Under the pieces are notes generated by a model. It ran no database searches, had not been told where the DNA came from, and was given only the letters and a program-made list of their open reading frames with translations. The position numbers and the translations under genes were made by a program. DNA of 64,000 nucleotides from contig OU461276.1 in NCBI GenBank assembly GCA_911810475.1, positions 613,501 to 677,500 of the forward strand, written 5' to 3'. Positions 35,924-44,624 of this stretch are shown here, one piece after another; position 1 is the first letter of the stretch; each line of letters starts with the position of its first letter. The DNA comes from Candidatus Celerinatantimonas neptuna. GTDB taxonomy: Bacteria > Pseudomonadota > Gammaproteobacteria > Enterobacterales > Celerinatantimonadaceae.

Positions 35924-36940
35924 ATGCAATTCACACAAAAAATAAAACGCAAAATTTATGCGCTTTGCACAGTCATTCTGACTTGTGCCATATTTCTAAG
36001 CTCTGCACAGGCAGCCAAATATAACTGGCGATTTGCCAATCTTTACAGCCGGGGAACCGCATTCGGTAAAGTTTACGAAAGTCTCGCTCATAACATAGAG
36101 ACAATGTCTAATGGGCGAATCAAAGTCCAGGTCCTCTATGCCGGTGAGGGAGTCGAAAGCTCAGGTATTTTCGGTGCAGTAAAAAGCGGACTTCTACAAA
36201 TGGGAGCACCGTTTCAATCGATGAATGCTGGTGAGCTACCTGCAGGCGTCGTCGAAATCGGCTTACCAGGTACCACAAGCAACGTCAGTAATCTCATGAC
36301 ATTATTCCATGAACGAGGCTGGAATAAAATTCTAAAAAAAGCCTACGCTTCACAGGGGCTTGTCTGGCTTGAACCCTATATCCAACCAGCAGTTTATATC
36401 ATTACTAAAAAACCGATTAAATCGTTATCAGATTTTAAAGGGATGAAAATCAGAGCTCCTGGAGCATATGGTAAATTCTTACGAAAACTCGGGGCATCAC
36501 CGGTTTCTCTGGCTTGGGGAGAAATTTACACCAGCTTAGCAACAGGTGTTATCGATGGTTCTATAGGCTCTAACATGATCGATCACCGGGATGGAAATCA
36601 TGAGGAAGTAGCTAAATATATGTACCCTCTTCCATTAGCTGGAGCGCAGGTACTTCCGATTATTGTCAATCGTAGTGCCTGGAATAAATTACCCGAAGAT
36701 CTCAAAGAAATAGTCAATGCAGCCACTGTTATCCACGCCCGTGATCAGCTGACAAAATCACGTTTATGGGAATCTCAGGCGGTCGCAGACATGGAGAAAA
36801 AAGGCTTGAAATGGAGCCCCGCACCTAGCGAAGCAGATCAGAAAAAATGGCACGATACAGCCATGGAATTATGGGATGAATACGCTAAAGCTGGACCTTA
36901 TAGCAAACAGTTGGTTGAAATATTAAAAGAACAACAATGA
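35924..36940 (+). CDS. TRAP transporter solute-binding protein (DctP family)
   Basis: Periplasmic binding protein for an organic acid. The 338-residue protein has a signal peptide ending SSAQAAKY near 30. DctP-family features are LYSRGTAFGKVYESLAHNIE, SLSDFKGMKIRAPGAYGKFL, whose Arg usually clamps the ligand carboxylate, and GEIYTSLATGVIDGSIGSN. GGAGGTGA precedes the ATG. It is the first gene of dctPQM-usp. Family members bind C4-dicarboxylates, 2-oxo acids, sugar acids and others; the exact ligand is unknown. Confidence 0.93.
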   Translation: MQFTQKIKRKIYALCTVILTCAIFLSSAQAAKYNWRFANLYSRGTAFGKVYESLAHNIETMSNGRIKVQVLYAGEGVESSGIFGAVKSGLLQMGAPFQSMNAGELPAGVVEIGLPGTTSNVSNLMTLFHERGWNKILKKAYASQGLVWLEPYIQPAVYIITKKPIKSLSDFKGMKIRAPGAYGKFLRKLGASPVSLAWGEIYTSLATGVIDGSIGSNMIDHRDGNHEEVAKYMYPLPLAGAQVLPIIVNRSAWNKLPEDLKEIVNAATVIHARDQLTKSRLWESQAVADMEKKGLKWSPAPSEADQKKWHDTAMELWDEYAKAGPYSKQLVEILKEQQ

Positions 36941-36947
36941 TACATTA

Positions 36948-36967
36948 ACCGGGCTGTCATGCCCGGT
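36948..36967 (+). terminator. Attenuating hairpin between dctP and dctQ
   Basis: ACCGGGC and GCCCGGT form a 7-bp GC stem with a 6-nt loop and a short T-rich tail, 7 bases past the dctP stop. Partial termination here would make more binding protein than permease, as is common in such operons. Confidence 0.6.
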
Positions 36968-36996
36968 CTTATTCAAGCTTTGATAAGGACTTCAAT

Positions 36997-37527
36997 ATGA
37001 TAAATATCCTTCTGGTAGGATATTGCCGAATCGTTCATTGGATCGTAAAACTTATCGGCAAATCAGTATCATTACTCATGCCTGCGATTTCAATCGTTAT
37101 TATTTATGATGTTTTTTGCCGCTACTTTCTCAATCATCCAACCATTTGGGCTTACGATGTTTCACTTTTCTTCTTCGGATACTTAGCTGCCTTAGGTGGC
37201 GCCTACGCTCAGCAGCGTAAAGCACATATTAATGTAGATATTCTCTATCTTCGAGTTTCCCCACGAACCCGTAGCCTGTTCGATGTCATAACCCATCTAT
37301 TAGCATTCTATTTCGTCGTACTTCTGGCTTACAAAGGATGGGATAAATTTCACGAAGCAATGCAGTTTAATTACCGCAGACAAAGCGAATGGGCCCCGCA
37401 AATGTATCACTTCTGGCTGATGATAACAGTTTCAGGAACATTGATGGCACTACAACTCAGTGCCGATATGATTCAGCACATCAGTCATTTTATGACTGGG
37501 AAAAAGTTACTTGAGGAAAATGTTTAA
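36997..37527 (+). CDS. TRAP transporter small permease (DctQ family)
   Basis: Four-helix inner-membrane subunit, 176 residues. VFCRYFLNHPTIWAYDVSLF is the family signature, followed by GGAYAQQRKAHINVDIL and SEWAPQMYHFWLM. It pairs with DctM to carry the solute with sodium. Its stop codon shares one base with the dctM start (TAATG), so the two are translationally coupled. Confidence 0.92.
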   Translation: MINILLVGYCRIVHWIVKLIGKSVSLLMPAISIVIIYDVFCRYFLNHPTIWAYDVSLFFFGYLAALGGAYAQQRKAHINVDILYLRVSPRTRSLFDVITHLLAFYFVVLLAYKGWDKFHEAMQFNYRRQSEWAPQMYHFWLMITVSGTLMALQLSADMIQHISHFMTGKKLLEENV

Positions 37528-38849
37528 TGGGAATTGAACTTTTAACCGGGATTTTATTAGCGTGTGTATTAACCGCTTTTGCACTTGGTGCACCAGTTGG
37601 CATGGCATTAGGTGGAATAGCAATGGGAATTGGCTATCTGACATGGGGAGACGCCATATTTAATGTCCTTCCAACGACAACTGAATCAGTATTTTTTAGT
37701 TTTATTCTTCTTGCAATACCTCTTTACATTTATATGGGGCAATTACTAACTCGCTCAGGTATTGGCGATGCCATGTTTAATGCCAGCCAAATACTAATCG
37801 GTAAAATTCGCGGATCACTGGCCATCAGCGTCATTGGGGTTTGCTCAATGATTGGCGCCATGGTAGGAATTATCGGCGCAGGAATCATGACCTCAGGAAG
37901 TATCGCGCTTAAACCGATGTTAGAGAGAGGCTATGATAAAAAACTAGCACTGGGAGTTATCATGGCAGGAGGAGGACTTGGAATTCTAATTCCACCCAGC
38001 ATCCCCATGATCATGTTTGCTTCAACGACACAAAATTCTGTAGGGCGAATGTTTATCGGTGCACTCGGGCCTGCGGCATTGATGATTACGATGATGGTCG
38101 GATATATCATTATCAGTTGCAAACTAAATCCGGAACGAGCCCCCCTCGACAGTGAAACACGACCGACAGTTTCTCCCCAGATGCGCTTTAAAACTCTCCG
38201 GGATGGTCTTCTCTCAATACTACTAATCGTAGCTGTATTGGGCTCTATTATGAGTGGTATTGCAACACCAACTGAATCAGGTGCGGTGGGAGTGCTTGGC
38301 GCTATTATTCTTGCACTATTTTTTAAACGATTTAATTTTTCAATGCTTAAATTAGCAGGTTATGAAACCGCTGTTCTGGTCAGTGTTGCTATGTGGATTA
38401 TCTTAGGTGCCACTGTCTTCAGTAATTTTCATATGCTAATGGGCATCCAGAACCTCGTAAGTGATTTTACAAAAAATGCCGGTCTTCCACCTATTGGCAT
38501 CATCATTATGTTCCAATTAATCATGCTGCTATTGGGATTCATTATTGATGAATTCATTATTGTCCTGATGTGTGCACCGTTATTTACACCCATCGCAGTA
38601 TCTCTTGGCTATGACCCAATTTGGTTTGGAATTCTCATGATTCTGAACATTGAAATCGCAGTCCAAACACCACCATATGGATTTGCACTCTTTTACCTGA
38701 AAGGAATCGCACCACCAGATATCACAATGCTGGATATCTATAAATCAGTCACACCATTTGTCATGATAAAACTCGTTGTTTTAATCATTTGTATGTTAAT
38801 ACCAGAAATTGTGCTTTGGTTACCTAACCACTTAATGGGACAAAGATAG
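37527..38849 (+). CDS. TRAP transporter large permease (DctM family)
   Basis: Sodium-coupled transport subunit with about 12 helices, 440 residues. Typical segments are ALGAPVGMALGGIAMGIGYL, PLYIYMGQLLTRSGIGD, GGGLGILIPPSIPMIMFA and ATPTESGAVGVLGAI, the last two forming the re-entrant hairpins of the transport site. It begins at the overlapping TAATG of dctQ and is followed two bases later by a universal stress protein gene. Confidence 0.94.
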   Translation: MGIELLTGILLACVLTAFALGAPVGMALGGIAMGIGYLTWGDAIFNVLPTTTESVFFSFILLAIPLYIYMGQLLTRSGIGDAMFNASQILIGKIRGSLAISVIGVCSMIGAMVGIIGAGIMTSGSIALKPMLERGYDKKLALGVIMAGGGLGILIPPSIPMIMFASTTQNSVGRMFIGALGPAALMITMMVGYIIISCKLNPERAPLDSETRPTVSPQMRFKTLRDGLLSILLIVAVLGSIMSGIATPTESGAVGVLGAIILALFFKRFNFSMLKLAGYETAVLVSVAMWIILGATVFSNFHMLMGIQNLVSDFTKNAGLPPIGIIIMFQLIMLLLGFIIDEFIIVLMCAPLFTPIAVSLGYDPIWFGILMILNIEIAVQTPPYGFALFYLKGIAPPDITMLDIYKSVTPFVMIKLVVLIICMLIPEIVLWLPNHLMGQR

Positions 38850-38851
38850 TT

Positions 38852-39280
38852 ATGTATCAGACCATTCTAATCATTTTTGATCTTGGATATGAAGGACATC
38901 TCCCTTATCTGATTGAACCGGCAAGATGTCTGTTAGGAACAAATAGAGGGAAAATTCACTTGCTGTATATCAATGAGAGTTGCATACACAATGGTACTTT
39001 CCCGCTACTCAATGATGATTTAAAAAGCGAACAACAGATGATTGCTGAATATCGTCTTAAATCATTACTCAGTCAGTTTGTTCCAGAACAACAGCAAGGA
39101 GAATGCATCGTTAAATATGGTTACGCTGATGAGCAAATCTTAAACACAGAGCAAAAAATTAAACCTGACTTTTTGATCATGGCATCTGAGAAAGCCAATG
39201 TAACGTCATTTTCAGGCACCAATCTCAATAAGATTTTAGGTTCAATATCGAATTCATTTATCGTTATTAACGTGCCATAA
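38852..39280 (+). CDS. UspA-family protein attached to a TRAP operon
   Basis: The 142-residue protein has the UspA fold outline (MYQTILIIFDL, KPDFLIMASEKA, SFIVINVP). The ATP motif G-x2-G-x9-GS is only partly kept (GTNLNKILGS), so nucleotide binding is doubtful. It starts two bases after dctM. A universal stress protein last in a TRAP operon recalls TeaD of Halomonas, which tunes TeaABC transport. The same regulatory role is likely by analogy. Confidence 0.85.
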   Translation: MYQTILIIFDLGYEGHLPYLIEPARCLLGTNRGKIHLLYINESCIHNGTFPLLNDDLKSEQQMIAEYRLKSLLSQFVPEQQQGECIVKYGYADEQILNTEQKIKPDFLIMASEKANVTSFSGTNLNKILGSISNSFIVINVP

Positions 39281-39375
39281 CCGCTCAAGGTTTTGCCAAC
39301 TAGAAGAAAACTCAATATAGATAAACAATATCCGCTATAATTTTCACAAGATATATCGACCATTGAGTAAATACT

Positions 39376-39993
39376 ATGCGTCTTTTTAAAAAGCCACAAC
39401 TACAATGGATAATGGCAATCACCGGATTATTTGTTGCGTTGCTGGCTTGTACATATATCTACTTTTTTCATATCAGAAACTATGGTGTAAGTTCGCGTGA
39501 TGGCTGGTACTTTGAACAGGAAGGATACCAGAAAGCGCTGGAACTCTCTTACCACAATAACCGTCCTATGCTGTTATACTTCAGGCGCAAAGCATGCCAT
39601 ATATGTAAAAAATTCGAAAAAGATATTCTCAATAACCGCGATTTCATTCGGTTTACCAAAAACTATCTGAAAGTACGTTATACGATTGATTTAGATAGAA
39701 AACAGAAATTATTCTCCAAAAAATATAACATTCGTTTACAACCAGCCATATTTGTTCAATTCCAGGAAAATTCCCCTTTATCAACCCATTTAGTGCTTCC
39801 GATGCAACAGATTTGGGTTGCAAGAACGACCATGGAATCTGGTAATTTTATGCCCCTTTCAGCCGTCACCATCAAACTATCCTTAAAACGAATTACCGAA
39901 ATAGCCAGAAGGCGGGCAATGCTCAGCCATCAATCAAAAACAAAAAACACACAAAAATTTCCCATAGTAACCGCTATTTACTCAAATAAATAA
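39376..39993 (+). CDS. Membrane-anchored thioredoxin-like protein
   Basis: The 205-residue protein has one transmembrane segment at about 11-31 and a periplasmic thioredoxin-like domain. The redox motif CHIC (74-77) is in RRKACHICKKFEKDIL, like Thioredoxin_7/DsbD-gamma-type domains; the cis-Pro appears in RLQPAIFVQF. The basic C-terminal tail after about residue 160 is not part of the fold. It may reduce or isomerise periplasmic thiols, but no partner is nearby. The ribosome site is weak. Confidence 0.75.
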   Translation: MRLFKKPQLQWIMAITGLFVALLACTYIYFFHIRNYGVSSRDGWYFEQEGYQKALELSYHNNRPMLLYFRRKACHICKKFEKDILNNRDFIRFTKNYLKVRYTIDLDRKQKLFSKKYNIRLQPAIFVQFQENSPLSTHLVLPMQQIWVARTTMESGNFMPLSAVTIKLSLKRITEIARRRAMLSHQSKTKNTQKFPIVTAIYSNK

Positions 39994-40080
39994 TGAATGG
40001 GGATATCACCTTTAGATTTTTATTAGATTGGCATAGAGAAACTCACTGACATAACTCCAACATTATATCCCACCGGTAAT

Positions 40081-40140
40081 GGACCCCAATCTGGAATAAG
40101 AAATTACAATTAAATAGCCATTATTCATGGTATATCAGAA
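40081..40140. repeat. Dispersed intergenic repeat, copy B
   Basis: ACCCCAATCTGGAATAAG then AATTACAATTAAATAGCC, ATTATTCATGG and ATATCAGAA match copy A at 9220-9290 with small differences. It lies between the thioredoxin-like gene and rimI, near the 3' ends of both. Confidence 0.55.
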
Positions 40141-40169
40141 AAGGTTTTCTTATCCTAAGCGAAAGTTAA

Positions 40170-40619
40170 TTATAATATTCGGCTCATGAGAAGTGCATCC
40201 TCTCTTGTATCGCCAGAAGGATAATAATTTTTTCGAACCCCGTCTAAATTGAACCCTAGTCGCTTATAAAGTCGCAATGCAGGTTGATTTGAAGCTCTAA
40301 CTTCTAACATTATACGGTGAATTCCCTGCATCTTTAACCGGATGATAAGAGAACGAAGTAAATGTCCACCCCAACCTTGATGTTGAAGATTTCTATCAAT
40401 ACTGATATTGAGTAACTCACCTTCATCAACGACTACACGACAGAAAAGATACCCCAAAAGATCAGACTCTTTTCCCCGCAATGCCAAATTATAAGACAAG
40501 TGATTAAAACTCTGTTGAAGGAGAGACTCATTCCACGGATGATGTTGCACGCGCTGCTCAATCGCCATAATTTGCGACAAATCAGACGACTCTAATTTAT
40601 CGACTTGATAATTCATCAT
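40170..40619 (-). CDS. rimI: Ribosomal protein alanine N-acetyltransferase RimI
   Basis: Acetylates the N-terminal Ala of ribosomal protein S18. The 149-residue GNAT protein has EQRVQHHPWNESLL, GYLFCRVVVDEGELLNISID and the acetyl-CoA loop HQGWGGHLL, then MLEVRASNQPALRLYKRLGF and RKNYYP, all as in RimI. Two adjacent ATG codons precede it with AAGGA. It overlaps holD by 23 bp, the order known in Enterobacteria. Confidence 0.93.
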   Translation of the reverse strand: MMNYQVDKLESSDLSQIMAIEQRVQHHPWNESLLQQSFNHLSYNLALRGKESDLLGYLFCRVVVDEGELLNISIDRNLQHQGWGGHLLRSLIIRLKMQGIHRIMLEVRASNQPALRLYKRLGFNLDGVRKNYYPSGDTREDALLMSRIL

Positions 40620-40962
40620 ATCCTTTCTTCCACAATTGCTGCTTCACTTGACTATCCTGACGCAGCAGTGACCATGGAATACAAAACAAGACTCGCGCTA
40701 AATAGCTGGGACATTCCTGCTCAGCGAACCAGAGAACTGGTCCATTAATATCAACCTGTTCAATCATGGCAGGACGAATTAGCTGAAAGTCCCTTTCACC
40801 TAAGGAAAACCCTTGAAGGATCCCCTGTAACAGGGGTGAACGCATAAGGCTTTCTGGATTTTCATGTACAATGACCCATTCATTCATAATTTGGGATGGA
40901 TGACGCTCTTCCCATACAGGAATGTCCATCTGTTGCAATAAAAAACACGCTCTTGAATTCAT
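40597..40962 (-). CDS. holD: DNA polymerase III psi subunit (HolD)
   Basis: Small clamp-loader subunit that links the complex to chi and SSB. The 121-residue protein has RACFLLQQMDIPVWEERHP, like the HolD N terminus, where chi binds. The remainder is weakly conserved, as usual for psi. Assignment is helped by the overlap with rimI, since holD-rimI is a conserved pair in gammaproteobacteria. Confidence 0.8.
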   Translation of the reverse strand: MNSRACFLLQQMDIPVWEERHPSQIMNEWVIVHENPESLMRSPLLQGILQGFSLGERDFQLIRPAMIEQVDINGPVLWFAEQECPSYLARVLFCIPWSLLRQDSQVKQQLWKKGYDELSSR

Positions 40963-41038
40963 GATGAATGTCGAATAAATAAAAATATGATATCACGGAG
41001 AACAAACACAGATAGGTGTAATTCTTTCAAAGAAGAAA

Positions 41039-41115
41039 TGGCAGGGGTGGAGGGACTCGAACCCCCAACCGTCGGTTTTGGAGACCGCCGTTCTACCAAT
41101 TAGAACTACACCCCT
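41039..41115 (-). tRNA. tRNA-Trp (CCA)
   Basis: The minus strand folds as a complete cloverleaf ending in encoded CCA. Acceptor AGGGGTG/CACCCCT pairs fully; the anticodon loop CTCCAAA gives CCA for tryptophan; the T loop is TTCGAGT with a GGGGG/CCCTC stem. It is 77 nt long. The anticodon stem GCGGT/ACCGA has a G27-A43 mismatch at its outer pair. It stands alone, with its promoter at 41129-41156. Confidence 0.95.
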
Positions 41116-41128
41116 AAAGCTGGGGCGT

Positions 41129-41156
41129 AGTATACAGAAACCTTTTTAAAGGTAAA
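41129..41156 (-). promoter_or_regulatory. tRNA-Trp promoter
   Basis: On the minus strand TATACT (-10, 41129-41134) follows TTTACC (-35, 41151-41156) at 16 bp. A G/C-rich ACGCCCC discriminator follows, as expected for stringently controlled tRNA genes. Confidence 0.6.
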
Positions 41157-41392
41157 GATAAAATTAGATAGTTCAAGTTTAAACGAGCAAGGTTTAACCA
41201 ATTTCTTATCCGCTTTTCAGAGTTAGCATACCTTATATAACCGCAAAAGGGCTTCAATCCATATGGATTATTGCTTAAACCTCTTCAACTCTTACTTCTT
41301 CAGAAAAAATATGTTAGTAACAAAAAACCAATGAAAATGGCACCTTCAATATAATATATAACTCATTACATATGTTTCTAATGACTCATTAT

Positions 41393-41767
41393 TTAACATA
41401 TTCTGGAGCGACGGGTCACAATAAATAATATAAGAATTAATAACCCCCCCCATATAATGCTCTTTCCATATAAGGGCAGCTGGCTGAAACCAATACCAAT
41501 CGCAGAAATCACCAACATGAATACCGCAAGCCACTTAACATGCCATGGAATCATGTGATATTGACGCCAGTTAGAAATAACGGGTCCAAATACCCGATGA
41601 TTAAGTAACCATAATTCAAAACGAGGTGACGCTTTAGAAAAACAGACACCGGCTAAAAGAATAAATGGTGTTGTTGGCAACAAAGGTAACACAAAACCTA
41701 AAAGCCCAAGCCCTATTGATACCCAACCAATTATCACTAAAAACAGCCGACAAATATGGCATCTCAT
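41393..41767 (-). CDS. ybaN: YbaN-like DUF454 inner-membrane protein
   Basis: Small membrane protein of unknown function, 124 residues, with three or four hydrophobic segments. The signature GWVSIGLGLLGFVLPLLPTT, PFILLA and FSKASPRFELWLLNHRVFG match E. coli YbaN. ATG 41767 is used; the open frame reaches a TTG at 41785. It is monocistronic here, between two tRNA genes. Confidence 0.85.
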   Translation of the reverse strand: MRCHICRLFLVIIGWVSIGLGLLGFVLPLLPTTPFILLAGVCFSKASPRFELWLLNHRVFGPVISNWRQYHMIPWHVKWLAVFMLVISAIGIGFSQLPLYGKSIIWGGLLILILFIVTRRSRIC

Positions 41768-41839
41768 AGACTTCGTATGCCCCAATTGACTTAAAAGTAT
41801 ACAACCCCAAAGATCATATAAAAAGCTTTAAACAAAAAA

Positions 41840-41868
41840 TTGACTTATGCTTCAAATCGCCGTTTAAT
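41840..41868 (+). promoter_or_regulatory. tRNA-Thr promoter
   Basis: TTGACT (41840-41845), a 17-bp spacer and TTTAAT (41863-41868) form a strong sigma-70 promoter 20 bp before the tRNA, with a CCCC discriminator. Confidence 0.8.
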
Positions 41869-41887
41869 ACACCCCGTTAGAAGTTCA

Positions 41888-41963
<76 letters not shown>

Positions 41964-42185
41964 TAGCTCTCTTATAATATACTCTCTTTAAACTTCCACT
42001 ATTATTTACTCAATAAAGTAATAAACTGTTCCGCTGTCTTTTGAAAAGAATAAAAACACTTGATATGGGATCTCTACTCAGTATTTACTTATTAAACGGA
42101 GTGATTATCTAACTGTTCTAACATCCAACATATTAGATAGATTTATCGATAATAACTTTCAAATAAAACTCAAAATTATTAAGTA

Positions 42186-42374
42186 TTAGAAAATACGTCT
42201 ACTGGATTCTAATTCATCTTGCCGAGCAGCATGGGCTAAAATAGCATCAGCTTTATCTGTAGTAGATGATAGTTGCTCTAATGCTCTGTCTAACATGAAA
42301 TCAAGGGTTTCTTGAGTTTTAGCTCGACGAAATTTAATTAACCAATCCAATTTGGTTTGCGGTGTATTAATCAT
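42186..42374 (-). CDS. Hha/Cnu-like small nucleoid modulator (tentative)
   Basis: The 62-residue protein has DWLIKFRRAKTQETLDFML and LAHAARQDELESSRRIF, which resemble Hha and Cnu (YLLKFRK...SLESLE, then AADHRRAELVSGGRLF). These proteins bind H-NS and adjust silencing of foreign DNA. The helical pattern and length fit, though the C terminus is about ten residues shorter than Hha. AGAGG before the ATG supports expression. It is a monocistronic gene. Similarity is by eye only. Confidence 0.55.
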   Translation of the reverse strand: MINTPQTKLDWLIKFRRAKTQETLDFMLDRALEQLSSTTDKADAILAHAARQDELESSRRIF

Positions 42375-42765
42375 TTAACCTCTAAAATAAAAAACTAATA
42401 ATTATATAATGTATCAAACTTACTTGGCTGATAGATATCTAGCAGATCAAAAACAAACAATCAGATAAATAGTATAAAAGCCAATTAACCTGTATCAATA
42501 TTTCTACTAAAGAAAGGCAAAAACTTTTTACATACTAAGTGTAGATTGCTTGCATCATTGACACATTCGAAATGAATGCAATTCATCATACCATAAGTGT
42601 AGACCATCGATGACAACAGGTATGCTTTTTACCTAATTTTTCAAAAAGAAAGTCGACATACCCCAACATTTAAGCAATGTTATCTAAACAGCAGATAAAA
42701 TTTCTTGGGTTTATCAACCAACTTTGCGACAATCTGAAGCTTAGCAGAAAATGAGGTAATTATAT
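42375..42765. other. Intergenic region with a short direct repeat, 391 bp
   Basis: TAAGTGTAGA occurs at 42536-42545 and 42594-42603, each preceded by CATAC. No gene, terminator or known regulatory site is clear. It holds the divergent promoters of the Hha-like and TerB-like genes. Confidence 0.4.
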
Positions 42766-43218
42766 ATGCATATGTTTGAGGCACTGCAAAAGTTTATCCA
42801 AAACACGCTAGGAACTCAAGATGAAAGATCACGTAGCGACACAGAACAACTTCAGATTGCAACAGCGGCTCTTCTTATACAGGTCAGTGGTGCTGATGCA
42901 ATAGAAAGTAGTGCGGAACAGCAGGTTATCTTTCAACGCTTGTGCAAGCTACTCTTTTTGACTGAAGAAGAGTCAAGAAACCTATATATAAAAGCACAGA
43001 AAGAGTCAGACCATAGCGTTTCAATATATGAATTCACACGCAGCCTGAAGAGTTTAGACTACCATCAACGGTATAATTTCATTCAAGCATTATGGCAGGT
43101 TGCTTATGCCGATGGCATCCTTGACCCACAAGAAGAAGCGTTAATAAGAAAAATAGCCGATCTCATATATGTTGATCATAAAGACTATATTCATGCAAAA
43201 TTAGCATGTCAGCCTTAA
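42766..43218 (+). CDS. TerB-family protein
   Basis: The 150-residue helical protein belongs to the TerB-like family, named from tellurite resistance but widespread outside ter operons. ATAALLIQVSGADAIESSAE and ALWQVAYADGILDPQEEALI are its two paired acidic segments (A.AD..I...E), which bind metal in TerB. No other ter genes are near, so tellurite resistance is unlikely and the true role is unknown. Confidence 0.8.
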   Translation: MHMFEALQKFIQNTLGTQDERSRSDTEQLQIATAALLIQVSGADAIESSAEQQVIFQRLCKLLFLTEEESRNLYIKAQKESDHSVSIYEFTRSLKSLDYHQRYNFIQALWQVAYADGILDPQEEALIRKIADLIYVDHKDYIHAKLACQP

Positions 43219-43513
43219 TTTGAATAATAGTGAGTTATTTAGTAAATAATATTTAACGCTCTGCATCTTCTTAAAGATGAATTTAAATGATAGAAAATTG
43301 ACTATTTCTCCCCATTAGTTTTACTAATGGCATTTAGTCACCTGACACGGATGTTATCTATTTGAAATCCTTTCCATACATCCTATATTACAAAAGTTTA
43401 ATCCATTACCCATTGAAAAATAAATGATCTAACATATTGAATTAAGATATCTTCCGGATAAACTGTATAAATTATCTATAGCAGTGATTATTCTCCATTT
43501 TAAAGGAGTTTCT
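43219..43513. other. Intergenic region before yvcK, 295 bp
   Basis: CCATTAGT (43312-43319) and ACTAATGG (43323-43330) form an 8-bp hairpin, and CATCTT/AAGATG (43264-43279) another; either may end the TerB-like transcript. AT-rich otherwise. Confidence 0.35.
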
Positions 43514-44515
43514 TTGCAAAATCAGAACTCACAAGTTTCTCTTAACCAGCCAATTGCAACTATCGGTGGAGGCAGTGGTCAGTTTGTCCTGTTAAGTGCT
43601 CTTCGTGATATCGAATCATTAGATATCAGTGCTATCGTATCGATGACCGACAGCGGTGGCAGCACCGGACGTCTACGGGATGAATTAGGTATTCTACCTC
43701 CTGGAGATATATTAAAATGTATTTTGGCTTTATCTCCTCATCGAGATATGGCCCGAAAATTATTACTTAAAAGATTTACAGGAAACCAACGCCTAAGAGG
43801 TCATAGCGCTGGCAATATGCTACTAACGATGCTAAGCCAATATTCAGGCTCATTTTCTACAGGGATTGAAGCATTAGCTCAATTATTGGATGTTAAAGGC
43901 GAAATACTCCCCGTAACAACAGACAAATCGACACTAGTAGCCCAACTAACAAATGGAGAACAGATCTTTGGAGAAAGCGCTATCGATGTTCCCAGAGGGC
44001 ATCAACGACAAAAAATCGCCAATGTATTTTTAGTCCCTCACCATTCAGACCAAGTTACGGTCTTTCCCCGAGTCATTGAGAGGATCCGCCAGGTCAAAGC
44101 AGTCATTCTTGGCCCAGGTGATTTATATACTAGTATTATTCCAAATCTTCTGGTACCCGGCGTACGGGAAGCATTACAAAAAACATCAGCCAAGCTGATT
44201 TACATCAGCAATATTATGAGCAAATTCGGTGAGACAGATGGTTATTCACTCGAATCTTTTGTCTCTGTTTTAGAACACTATATAGGCCGTTCTTTAGATG
44301 TTATCGTTTATAATACAGCGATACCAAGCGAAACAGTACTTAAAAACTATAAAAAACAACGCTCTGCCCCAATAAAATGTAACAACCATAAAAAATTACA
44401 ACGTAACTATAAGATGATTGAAGCTGATTTAATCGAACAGGAATCAGGGATTGTTCGTCACAATGTCAGTAAATTATCTCAAACTCTCATACCCTACCTG
44501 ATGGAACAAACGTGA
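43514..44515 (+). CDS. YvcK/YbhK-family (CofD-like) protein
   Basis: The 333-residue protein belongs to the gluconeogenesis factor YvcK/YbhK family. It binds UDP-sugars in Bacillus and is needed for growth on gluconeogenic carbon and for normal shape. ATIGGGSGQFVLLSAL, VSMTDSGGSTGRLRDELG, PPGDILKCILAL and LGPGDLYTSIIPNLLVPGV are conserved. TTG 43514 is the likely start: AAAGGAG lies at proper spacing, while the frame's GTG at 43484 has none. The exact molecular function is unsettled across the family. Confidence 0.85.
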   Translation: MQNQNSQVSLNQPIATIGGGSGQFVLLSALRDIESLDISAIVSMTDSGGSTGRLRDELGILPPGDILKCILALSPHRDMARKLLLKRFTGNQRLRGHSAGNMLLTMLSQYSGSFSTGIEALAQLLDVKGEILPVTTDKSTLVAQLTNGEQIFGESAIDVPRGHQRQKIANVFLVPHHSDQVTVFPRVIERIRQVKAVILGPGDLYTSIIPNLLVPGVREALQKTSAKLIYISNIMSKFGETDGYSLESFVSVLEHYIGRSLDVIVYNTAIPSETVLKNYKKQRSAPIKCNNHKKLQRNYKMIEADLIEQESGIVRHNVSKLSQTLIPYLMEQT

Positions 44516-44624
44516 GCTATTCAAAACAAACATTGATAATTTCTACTGCAAATCCACTTTCACAGATATGAAACAATTATGGTTGCCTTTATTGATACAG
44601 CAACCATAACTTAATTGGATGAAT

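Noticed and set aside
42533-42603. TACTAAGTGTAGAT, identical to the 3' end of Cas12a CRISPR repeats, with a second partial copy
   Set aside because: The 5' stem half (TCTAC) is not adjacent, the second copy keeps only ten bases, spacing is not array-like, and no cas gene is in the window. Chance is more likely.
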